Source of the DNA: Candidatus Melainabacteria bacterium RIFCSPHIGHO2_02_FULL_34_12
Lineage (GTDB): Bacteria; Cyanobacteriota; Vampirovibrionia; 2-02-FULL-35-15
NCBI GenBank assembly: GCA_001784555.1
Contig: MFRM01000005.1
Span: 28,367 to 92,366 of the forward strand
DNA length: 64,000 bases
Reading direction: 5' to 3'
Shown here piece after piece: positions 56,154 to 64,000 of the stretch (positions within the stretch are counted from its first letter, which is position 1; every line of letters starts with the position of its first letter). The notes below the pieces were generated by a model, which was given only the letters and a program-made list of their open reading frames with translations, did not search any database and was not told the DNA's origin. Both the position numbers and the translations under genes were made by a program.

Positions 56154-57086
56154 ATGACCAAAGTTCACAGAACAACACCGCGCTTATATAATCCATCTGC
56201 CACACAAGCAAAAACAATTCTAAAAGATGAAGAACCTGGTAAATTGCAAAAATTGCTAAGGCTTGCTCTTTTAGGACTGATTGGTTCAGGAATAACCGGC
56301 AATGGAGCTCTTACCTATATGAATCATTTAGAGCATAATCAATCAGTTAAAGAGTTAAACAAAGAAATAAGTCATCAAAGAAATTTGATAAAAGAACTGT
56401 CTGGTCGCATAACCCTTGATCACATTACTACTATTGCAAGCATGGTAAGTAAGTCCACAGTAAAAATTGAAGGTCCGGATTCTTTTGGATCCGGGGTAAT
56501 AATATCTGACTTACATGGCAGAAAATATATTTTAACTAACGGTCATGTTATAGAAAATAATGATTTTCGTAATAATGAATTTAATGATGCTGTTTTTCAC
56601 ATAAAGCTTTACAACGGAAGTGATTTTACTAACCCTGTTGAATTTGACACTGCACCTGTAATACTCAGTAGCGGACAAAGAGCTTATTCTCCTCCTGAGG
56701 AATATGATCTTGCTCTTTTACAAATACCTGCAGATATAATTTTACCGCCAGAATCTACAGTACCAATGAGAGATTTAAATACTGATCCTCTGAATATTGG
56801 AGAATCAGTGATTACAGTCGGTAATCCTTTTGGAGAAAGCGATTCAATAAGTTTTGGAATTATAAGTCACGGTGACAGACAGTCAGCGCTGGATAAGGAC
56901 CACCACATCCAAACAGATGCTGCAATTAACCCTGGTAATTCAGGAGGAGGATTATTTGATATGAAAGGAAGGCTAGCCGGCATAAATACATGGTCTTACA
57001 GAGGGGCAGGAGGGGTAGGCGGTTCAATAAGAATTGATTATGTGAAGATGATATTAGAAAAATGGGGTATTCAGATCGCGGCATAG
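56154..57086 (+). CDS. trypsin-like serine protease (HtrA/DegP-like, no PDZ seen)
   Basis: SGVIISDLHGRKYILTNGHVI, YDLALLQI, NPGNSGGGLFDMKGRLAGINTW catalytic motifs. Confidence 0.85.
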   Translation: MTKVHRTTPRLYNPSATQAKTILKDEEPGKLQKLLRLALLGLIGSGITGNGALTYMNHLEHNQSVKELNKEISHQRNLIKELSGRITLDHITTIASMVSKSTVKIEGPDSFGSGVIISDLHGRKYILTNGHVIENNDFRNNEFNDAVFHIKLYNGSDFTNPVEFDTAPVILSSGQRAYSPPEEYDLALLQIPADIILPPESTVPMRDLNTDPLNIGESVITVGNPFGESDSISFGIISHGDRQSALDKDHHIQTDAAINPGNSGGGLFDMKGRLAGINTWSYRGAGGVGGSIRIDYVKMILEKWGIQIAA

Positions 57087-57129
57087 GATAAACTATAATT
57101 ATTTTTTTAATACATGCTAAATTTTAGAT

Positions 57130-58545
57130 GTGAATATTGTTTTTATAGCTCCTGAATGCTTCCCATTTGCTAAAGTTGGCTCTCTGGCTGATTTTGTAGC
57201 TATGCTTTCTAAAGACATTGCACAGGAAGGCCATAACATAAAAGTATTTATTCCACGCTACGGATGCATCGACCCGTCTATAAATCACATTGAAAGAATA
57301 CCTTCTGATTTTAAGATAACCATTAACAATTCTCAGATTTTAATTTCAGTATATAAAGGGATATTGCCTGATTCATTTGTAAGTATTTATTTTATTGAAA
57401 GTCAAAACAATTTCAGCAATTCAAAAGAAATATATCTGTCTGATCTTGCTGATGACGAGAGATTTGGGTTCTTTTGTCTTTCTACACTTGAGATCATTTC
57501 AAAATTAAATATTGATCCTGATATTGTGCATTTATTCAATTCCAGAACTGCACAAATTGTTTCTTTATTAAAAAGCAAGAACATAGAATATACAGGCTTA
57601 AATAAAACAGGTATTTTATTTACTATTAATAATTCATCTTCTGTAAAAGGCGAACTCTTAGCAAAAACTAAATCTGCAATTAATAATTCTGATTTTATTA
57701 CTGCAACTTCTGAGGTTTACGCTGAAGAATTAATTCGTGATTCATATAAAGATGGGTTTTCTGAAACTCTTGTACAAAAGAAAGGGCAATTTTATGGAAT
57801 AAACAGCAGCCTTGATGAAACAATTTATAATCCTGAGATTGATAAGGATATAGCACAACCATACTCTAAAAACTATTTTTCAGCAGGAAAAAGGAAATGC
57901 AAGGAAGATCTCCTGGAGTTAATTGAGTTTGAGAGTAACAGCCAGTTACCTTTATTTGGTATAGTTACAAGACTTTCTACAGACAAAGGTTCAAATGTTC
58001 TAGTAAATGCTCTGCCGCAAATTGCTCATTTAAATGTTCTTCTGGTATTGCTTTGCAAGGGTGATTCTTCATATGAGATGGAGTTAAATAAGCTTGCTTC
58101 TAAATATAAAAATATAAAAGTAAGTACTGCCTTTAATCATATTCTTTCAAAAAAAATATACGCTGGATCGGATTTTTTTATTTGTCCAAGCGAGCAAAAT
58201 TCAGCCGGGGAATCAGTTTTAGCAGCTATGAAATATGGCGCTGTTCCAATTGCATTTAATGCCGGTGCTATAAAGCAAATAATAAAAGACATATATATAA
58301 ACACTGAGGGTAACGGGATTACATATAATGAAAGTACAAAAGAAGATTTGTTTGAAGCTACAAACAGAGCATTACAACTATATAAAAATAAAGAAAAATG
58401 GACATTGTTAATTAAAAATGCAATGAACTTTGATTCAAAAGAGTTTGCAACTGCTAAAAAATACATGAAATGTTACGAACATATACTGGAAAAAAGAACT
58501 AGTACTTCTGTTAAACCAGAGCTTCCTGCAAATCTTTATCAATGA
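57130..58545 (+). CDS. glycogen/starch synthase-like GT5 protein, divergent
   Basis: IVFIAPECFPFAKVGSLADFVAMLSKDIAQEGHNIKVFIPRY; GIVTRLSTDKG; motifs altered relative to GlgA; GTG start. Confidence 0.7.
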   Translation: MNIVFIAPECFPFAKVGSLADFVAMLSKDIAQEGHNIKVFIPRYGCIDPSINHIERIPSDFKITINNSQILISVYKGILPDSFVSIYFIESQNNFSNSKEIYLSDLADDERFGFFCLSTLEIISKLNIDPDIVHLFNSRTAQIVSLLKSKNIEYTGLNKTGILFTINNSSSVKGELLAKTKSAINNSDFITATSEVYAEELIRDSYKDGFSETLVQKKGQFYGINSSLDETIYNPEIDKDIAQPYSKNYFSAGKRKCKEDLLELIEFESNSQLPLFGIVTRLSTDKGSNVLVNALPQIAHLNVLLVLLCKGDSSYEMELNKLASKYKNIKVSTAFNHILSKKIYAGSDFFICPSEQNSAGESVLAAMKYGAVPIAFNAGAIKQIIKDIYINTEGNGITYNESTKEDLFEATNRALQLYKNKEKWTLLIKNAMNFDSKEFATAKKYMKCYEHILEKRTSTSVKPELPANLYQ

Positions 58546-58605
58546 ATAGATTACCAGGTGCTTCTTCTGGCAAAATAAGTAGTAGATATTCTTAAAGGAG
58601 AAAAA

Positions 58606-59076
58606 ATGGATAAAACAAATGAAAAATTAATTAAAGCTTTAAATCAAGACTTGGAAAAAGAAATGGCTGGAATAGTCAGGTATTTGCATCATTCATTTAT
58701 TGTTTTTGGACCAAATAGAGGGCCACTGGTACAGATGTTTAGATCACAAGCAAATGAATCCATGGCACATGCTATCCAGTTAGGCGAAAAAATCACTGCT
58801 CTTGGCGGTCATCCTACAGTAAAAGTAGATCAGGTTTTTGAACCGGGACATCAGACAGTAGAAGATATGCTATCTGAAGATTTAAAAGCCGAAAAGCATC
58901 AGTTAGAACTTTATACACAACAACTCAAAGAGTTTGGAGAATATAATTTACCGATGAAGCTGATGTTAGAACAAATAATAGTCAGTGAACAAACCCACGT
59001 AGAAGAAATGGAAAAGTATCTCAGAACCTCTAATAAAGATCTAATGGTAATGGACGGATACAAACGAAAAGGATAG
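58606..59076 (+). CDS. bacterioferritin/ferritin-like protein
   Basis: LNQDLEKEMAGIVRYLHHSF...HAIQLGEKITALGGHP...EQTHVEEMEKYL four-helix diiron pattern. Confidence 0.85.
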   Translation: MDKTNEKLIKALNQDLEKEMAGIVRYLHHSFIVFGPNRGPLVQMFRSQANESMAHAIQLGEKITALGGHPTVKVDQVFEPGHQTVEDMLSEDLKAEKHQLELYTQQLKEFGEYNLPMKLMLEQIIVSEQTHVEEMEKYLRTSNKDLMVMDGYKRKG

Positions 59077-59078
59077 GT

Positions 59079-59675
59079 TTACCGTCCGCTCAATACCCTA
59101 GCTGCAGATTCAAAAAGATTTTCCAGGGACATTTGAAATATATTGTTTTCCTTAATAAGGTTTGTTGTTTCTTTATCTTCTATGGATTTACTGTTTAATG
59201 CCTTAGCAAGATTTGCTCTAATATCCAGTAAATTACCTAGCTTTGTAAATTCGTTTGCTTCATCTATCTTAAAGCTGACACACAGTTCGTGATCTGTAAT
59301 TTGCAGATCATTTTCAGTGATTTTTTCAGCAGCATTCTCTTCAGTAAGCTCAACTTTCATACCTGGTATAAGAAATGCCCTCATATTAAGTTCTTTATCT
59401 ATCTGCTCATCAAAAAAAATAAGTTCATGACTTTCTACAAGTTCTTGTCCTTTTTCTTTAGCTTTTAAAAGCAGATCTACTTCATCCACATTCTGGGCAC
59501 GTTCTGCATAGTCCATAATAAACTTGCCAATTTCTTCAGATATATGATCTGATTCGTTTTTTGCACTTAAAATATTTTTATTATTAAAATAAACATCCTT
59601 AAAAATTGAAATGAGCCTCTGTTCAATTTTCTTTTTTTGTTCAGGTGTAAGACTTGGTTGTTTTATGCCTGGCAT
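59079..59675 (-). CDS. hypothetical protein (198 aa)
   Basis: ORF, charged helical. Confidence 0.5.
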   Translation of the reverse strand: MPGIKQPSLTPEQKKKIEQRLISIFKDVYFNNKNILSAKNESDHISEEIGKFIMDYAERAQNVDEVDLLLKAKEKGQELVESHELIFFDEQIDKELNMRAFLIPGMKVELTEENAAEKITENDLQITDHELCVSFKIDEANEFTKLGNLLDIRANLAKALNSKSIEDKETTNLIKENNIFQMSLENLFESAARVLSGR

Positions 59676-59784
59676 AATTGAAGATAAGACGATGTTGTTT
59701 TAAGATGTGTTTCTTTGAATTTTAAACCGTCATATTAAGGCATAATTCAGGGTTTAAGTCATTTTGTATTAGTAAGTTAAAGTT

Positions 59785-59900
59785 CTAGTACATTGTCAAT
59801 TAAGTTTCTTAACTTAGTTTCCTTGAAGGGTACCTGCAGGCGACAGGACCTGCAGTGAAGGAATAAGGAATGTTGATTAATTTATTTGACATTCTACTAG
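59785..59900. ncRNA. second copy of the 27-nt motif inside complementary arms
   Basis: Core 59824-59850 identical to 55783-55809; TTCCTT/AAGGAA closing stem; CTAGTA (59785-59790)/TACTAG (59895-59900). Confidence 0.4.
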
Positions 59901-60220
59901 TGTACAAGTTCATCATCAAAGTCAAGTTTGCTTAATGACTCTATATATACATCACTCAATTGCTCTGAGCTAAGTTTTTTAAATTGCTCCCAGATATATT
60001 CAACTTTATGTTTATCAGTTAGTAGCGATGGGAATGCTTCAATGCATTGTTCAACTGTAGGGAAATATCTAAAACATGAAATGGCTTGTATTAAATCAAA
60101 CGCTTCTAAAATATCTGAGCTGTAATTGAATCTTTTAACTGACTTACTGGCTGCATCAAAAAATTTAGCAAGAAGTTCTATGGTGTCTTTTGAGGCTACT
60201 TGGTTTATAAATGGATTCAT
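59897..60220 (-). CDS. hypothetical protein (107 aa)
   Basis: ORF only. Confidence 0.4.
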   Translation of the reverse strand: MNPFINQVASKDTIELLAKFFDAASKSVKRFNYSSDILEAFDLIQAISCFRYFPTVEQCIEAFPSLLTDKHKVEYIWEQFKKLSSEQLSDVYIESLSKLDFDDELVH

Positions 60221-60407
60221 CTCTTATATCTCTATCCTGACGTATTCTTTTAAAGAAGTTTCAAATTAATTTACTGAACTATACACTTTCAAATATATAT
60301 TTTTAACCAATTCTTTGTCAATGCTTAACCTTAATTTAAAATAAAAATTTGATAAAATTTATTTCATATTTTGTCTTAATTTCAGCTTTCTTAACATTAA
60401 AAATGCT

Positions 60408-61952
60408 TTATTTAGCCTTTAGAGTGCTGCTAACTAGGGGTTTATCAGCCATTAAGCTTTTACCATCAATATACTCAGGACTTTGTAAATTAAAAATATC
60501 AAGAATTGTAGGGAAAATATCTATAATTTGAGGAGTATGTAGGTCAAATTTCCCATTATATTGTCCGCTTATTGCTAAGATTCCTTCTTTTACATGATTT
60601 CCTGCTGAAAGAGGATGTGCATCATGAAAAAGTTCCTTTTCTCCAAGCCCACCAAAAAGATAAAGGTCGGTCTCTGGAATAATTATTAAATCAGGTATCT
60701 TGCTTAATTCAGGTCCGTTAAAAATATCTTCTTTTCTAAATATGGATTTAATGAATGGTTTTCCTGAAAATGGATCTCTTACATTACGTAACTTTTCAAT
60801 TATTTCATTTTTTAAGTTCTCTGCTTCGCTTAACGGTACAATTCCTTCTGCTTCTCTTCCAATAATGTTTAACTGGATGGTGCCATAAACTGTTCCTATT
60901 CCAGCAAATGCTCTTGTTTCAGTGTAATTTATGGGATCATATTGTGCTCGTGGAACTATAACTCTTTGATCCATATCTTCTTCTCTTTTTACTTTTATTC
61001 TGTTTTTTAGTCTTGCCAGTGCATCTATTTTATTAACCATTTTTACTGCTGAGCTTTTTACTGTGGTTCTTATTTGCGTACCGATATCTGATTTCACTTT
61101 AAGATATCCGTTTTCCTGAAGCCAAACACTGACTGACATTCTTCTCTTAACCGGTCCGAAGCCGTGATCACTTACAAGCATAAATGTAGTATCGCTGCCT
61201 GCTTTGTCTTTTATTTGTCCTAGATATTTATCAAGATTTCTATAAAACTCCCAGGTTTTTTTCATAACCGGGTTTTCAGACTCATAATCAAAAGTAGCAA
61301 TCTGAGGCCAGAAGCTGTGCTGAATTATGTCTGTAGTTTGAAAATGAACCATAAAAAAATCAACTGGTTCAGTTTCCAGCATATATAATGCTGCTTCACC
61401 AACCTTTGTAGTAATGTCAATTAAATTATTTAAAAAGTCCACATCTTTAGTTCCCTGCCTGTCGAATGTACGAAGGCAAATCGGATAGTCTCCTAATTTT
61501 TCAATTAGTTTTTGTCCAAGATCTGGTGGATAAGTAAAAACTTTTTTATTGCTGGGTCTTTCCCATCCTGAAACAATAAATCCATTTACCTCAGGAGGCG
61601 GATAATTTATAGGCACATCTATAACACCTACTTTATATCCGTTATTTGAAAGTACTTTCCAGAGAGTATCTACCTGGATAGAATTACTGGTAGTAAGTGT
61701 AGGTTTATATGTCCCTTCCTGATACTGATAAAAATCAAAGACTCCGGTTTTTCCTGGATTACAGCCTGTCATAAATGCAGTCCACGCTGGTGGTGTAACA
61801 GGCGGAACAGTAGATTCTAAATTCGCATGTGATCCTTTTTCAAGCAAATCTTTTAAATTCGGCATAATGCCGGATTCAGCAATGGGTTTAAGGTTTGACC
61901 AGACTCCGCCATCAAAGCTGACAATCAGTACTTTTGGAGATGCATTTACCAT
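60408..61952 (-). CDS. alkaline phosphatase superfamily type I phosphodiesterase/nucleotide pyrophosphatase
   Basis: VSFDGGVWSNLKPI, TPPAWTAFMTGCNPGKTGVFDF, LVSDHGFGPVKRR motifs. Confidence 0.88.
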   Translation of the reverse strand: MVNASPKVLIVSFDGGVWSNLKPIAESGIMPNLKDLLEKGSHANLESTVPPVTPPAWTAFMTGCNPGKTGVFDFYQYQEGTYKPTLTTSNSIQVDTLWKVLSNNGYKVGVIDVPINYPPPEVNGFIVSGWERPSNKKVFTYPPDLGQKLIEKLGDYPICLRTFDRQGTKDVDFLNNLIDITTKVGEAALYMLETEPVDFFMVHFQTTDIIQHSFWPQIATFDYESENPVMKKTWEFYRNLDKYLGQIKDKAGSDTTFMLVSDHGFGPVKRRMSVSVWLQENGYLKVKSDIGTQIRTTVKSSAVKMVNKIDALARLKNRIKVKREEDMDQRVIVPRAQYDPINYTETRAFAGIGTVYGTIQLNIIGREAEGIVPLSEAENLKNEIIEKLRNVRDPFSGKPFIKSIFRKEDIFNGPELSKIPDLIIIPETDLYLFGGLGEKELFHDAHPLSAGNHVKEGILAISGQYNGKFDLHTPQIIDIFPTILDIFNLQSPEYIDGKSLMADKPLVSSTLKAK

Positions 61953-62003
61953 AGAAACTTTATAATATCAGATCGGTTAAATTTTCACCGCTGTAAACCG
62001 TAT

Positions 62004-62101
62004 TGTCATCCTGAGGAGCTTTAGCGACGAAGGATCTATTAACGTTAGGAGATCCTTCGCTGGAGTTTACACTGAGCGAAGCGAATGTGCTCAGGATGAC
62101 A
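62004..62101. repeat. 98-bp MITE/REP-like element
   Basis: 12-bp perfect terminal inverted repeats TGTCATCCTGAG/CTCAGGATGACA with internal AAGGATCT/AGATCCTT. Confidence 0.75.
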
Positions 62102-62125
62102 TTTGTCAATGTCACTTTAGGTGAC

Positions 62126-63505
62126 TTAGTTTGCATAAATATTTATGGTTGCTTTTTCTTTTTTGTGCGTGGTGTTTTGTTCTTTTTTTACTTTCAAAAC
62201 TCTGTCAAACACTGTGTCAACATGTTTAAGAAGTTTTTCAGCTTTAAAACATTCTTCTATTTCAGCTATTGGCAAGTGCTTTAAAACTTCTTTATCAGCT
62301 AAAAGATTTTTTTTAAAGTTTCCTTCTTTTTTATTCCATGCTTCATGTGCATTTTTTTGAACAAGCTTATATGCATTTTCTCTTTCAAGTCCACTTTCTA
62401 TAAGTTTAATTAAAACGGTCTGTGAAAAAGCCATACCGCCGAACTTGTTCATGTTTTCTTTCATATTTTCAGGATAAACATTCAAATCGCTAATTATTAC
62501 ATTTATCCGATCAAGCATAAAATCAATCAGTGTAGTTGAATCAGGAAAAATAATTCTTTCAACTGAACTATGGCTTATATCTCTTTCATGCCAGAGAGGA
62601 ATATTTTCCATGGCACTAAGTGAATAAGATCTTACAAGCCTTGCCAACCCGCATAAATTCTCCGATCTCCAGGGATTTCTTTTATGCGGCATTGCTGAGC
62701 TGCCTTTTTGATTTGAATAAAACGGTTCTTCCACTTCAAGAACTTCAGTCCTCTGAAGATGCCTGATTTCAGTAGCAACTTTTTCAATTTCAGTAGCAAT
62801 GAGCGCAAGCTCACTTAAATAATGTGCATGTCTGTCCCTGCTTATGATTTGTGTAGAGATTGGGGCAGATATTAATCCAAGTTTACCAGCAGCAATTTCC
62901 TCAACTTTTGGATCAATATTTGAATAAGTACCAACTGCTCCGGAAAACATTGCAATACTTACTTCAGATACAGCTTCTTTAAATCTTTTTTGTGCTCTTT
63001 CAAGTTCCTCATAAAATGCAAGTAATTTTAAGCCAAATGTTGTAGGCTCTGCATGCACACCATGAGTTCTTCCGATACAAATAGTGTCTTTATATTGAAG
63101 GGCTTTATTCTTTAAAGTTAATAAGAATTTATTAATTCCTTCAAGGATTTTTTCTCCTGATTGTTTCAAGAGAATTGCAAAAGAAGTATCTATCAGATCG
63201 GAGCTGGTCATTCCCATGTGCAAATATCTGCCTTCAGGTCCGATTGATTCAGTTAAACAAGTTAAAAAAGCAATTACATCATGATGAACTTCTTTGTCAA
63301 TTTCTTCAATTCTATTGATGTTAAACTTTGCTTTTTCTTTAATCTTCAATAGAGCATCTTTAGGGATTTTATTAAGTTCAGCCAGGGCTTCTGCTTGTGC
63401 AATTTCAACCTGTAACCAAATATTATATTTATTTTCTTCTGACCAGATACTTTCCATCTCAGGCCGTGTATATCTTTTTATCATTTTTTTATTTATATAG
63501 CTCAA
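62126..63505 (-). CDS. purB: adenylosuccinate lyase
   Basis: GRTHGVHAEPTTFGLK, EEPFYSNQKGSSAMPHKRNPWRSENLCGLAR, HERDISHSS motifs. Confidence 0.95.
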   Translation of the reverse strand: MSYINKKMIKRYTRPEMESIWSEENKYNIWLQVEIAQAEALAELNKIPKDALLKIKEKAKFNINRIEEIDKEVHHDVIAFLTCLTESIGPEGRYLHMGMTSSDLIDTSFAILLKQSGEKILEGINKFLLTLKNKALQYKDTICIGRTHGVHAEPTTFGLKLLAFYEELERAQKRFKEAVSEVSIAMFSGAVGTYSNIDPKVEEIAAGKLGLISAPISTQIISRDRHAHYLSELALIATEIEKVATEIRHLQRTEVLEVEEPFYSNQKGSSAMPHKRNPWRSENLCGLARLVRSYSLSAMENIPLWHERDISHSSVERIIFPDSTTLIDFMLDRINVIISDLNVYPENMKENMNKFGGMAFSQTVLIKLIESGLERENAYKLVQKNAHEAWNKKEGNFKKNLLADKEVLKHLPIAEIEECFKAEKLLKHVDTVFDRVLKVKKEQNTTHKKEKATINIYAN

Positions 63506-63525
63506 GACAAGCTTGAGCTTCTCTT

Positions 63526-63662
63526 AGTCAATTCTACTCGATTGATCGGATTTGACTGGTTTATCCAGCAAATCCTACATGCTGCAAGTTAGTTGGTATA
63601 CACACTAATCGGGCTCGTTCGAGGAGATTTTCGAAAAATAGCAGAGTGAAAATTGACTTTTT
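63526..63662. ncRNA. candidate structured region / purB 5' leader
   Basis: AGTCAATT/AATTGACT closing stem, GGATTTG-a-CTGG-tttat-CCAG-CAAATCC hairpin, TTAGT/ACTAA, T-run after 3' arm on plus strand. Confidence 0.4.
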
Positions 63663-63670
63663 AAAGTAAT

Positions 63671-64000
63671 TTAAATTTTTTGGCTTTCTGATTTACTTAT
63701 TACTACAAGGTCATTTATTTCACCATTTACACCGTTAATCTGAGAATCAAACTGCATTTGTTTTGCAATTATTGCTCTTACTTTATAACCAATTGAACTT
63801 TGATCCCTGTTATGAGTATCCATATATTCTTCATTAAATAGCTGAGATTCTTCATAGTTAATTCCGTCATTTGCCATATCACCATATTGTTCTCTTATTA
63901 TGTCAAGGAATTGCTCATATGAAATCCCTTCATTTCTTGGTGTATCTTCATTATCAGGAGGAAGAGAACCAATCCCTGCATTTATTGCATCAGAAAGATT
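63671..64000 (-). CDS. hypothetical protein, truncated by window edge
   Basis: Frame of ORF 63671..63877 stays open to 64000 (NLSDAINAGIGSLPPDNEDTPRNEGISYEQFLDIIREQYGD...). Confidence 0.5.
   Translation of the reverse strand, partial: NLSDAINAGIGSLPPDNEDTPRNEGISYEQFLDIIREQYGDMANDGINYEESQLFNEEYMDTHNRDQSSIGYKVRAIIAKQMQFDSQINGVNGEINDLVVISKSESQKI

Overview
64 kb, AT-rich, gene-dense bacterial chromosomal window. The cyanobacterial-style ATP synthase order (c, b', b, delta, alpha) and many low-homology exported proteins suggest a non-photosynthetic cyanobacterial relative (Melainabacteria/Vampirovibrionia-like); this is inference only. Housekeeping genes recognised include hisA (partial), mraY, csaB, a WecG/TagA glycosyltransferase, secD, rpe, maf, relA/spoT, sbcC, atpE-F'-F-H-A, gltX, hisI, tatA, a GH116 glucosidase, a D-Ala-D-Ala dipeptidase, cystathionine beta-synthase plus a Cys/Met-metabolism PLP enzyme, ogg, bacterioferritin, purB and two tRNAs (Val-CAC, Arg-ACG). 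I saw no CRISPR array, prophage or intact transposon. The most interesting signals are: (1) a dispersed family of near-perfect 27-32 bp palindromes with GTAG(A/G)G(A/G) arms, confined to about 28-48 kb. They lie between genes, at stop codons, and in frame inside at least three enzyme genes, resembling Rickettsia palindromic elements. A second, GC-rich repeat occurs both in the atpH-atpA gap and in frame in the GH116 gene. (2) Two copies of a 27-nt identical motif (TGAAGGGTACCTGCAGGCGACAGGACC), each inside long complementary arms; one copy can form a 10-bp pseudoknot and lies divergent to a 26-aa microgene with a strong SD and terminator. This is a candidate undescribed structured RNA family. 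(3) Several micro-ORFs missed by the 60-aa cutoff. (4) Unusual exported proteins: a 1655-aa Cys-rich protein, a FecR-TPR-beta-barrel fusion, a collagen-like/SUMF1-like protein and an exported truncated haemoglobin. All function calls are from reading motifs; no database search was run.
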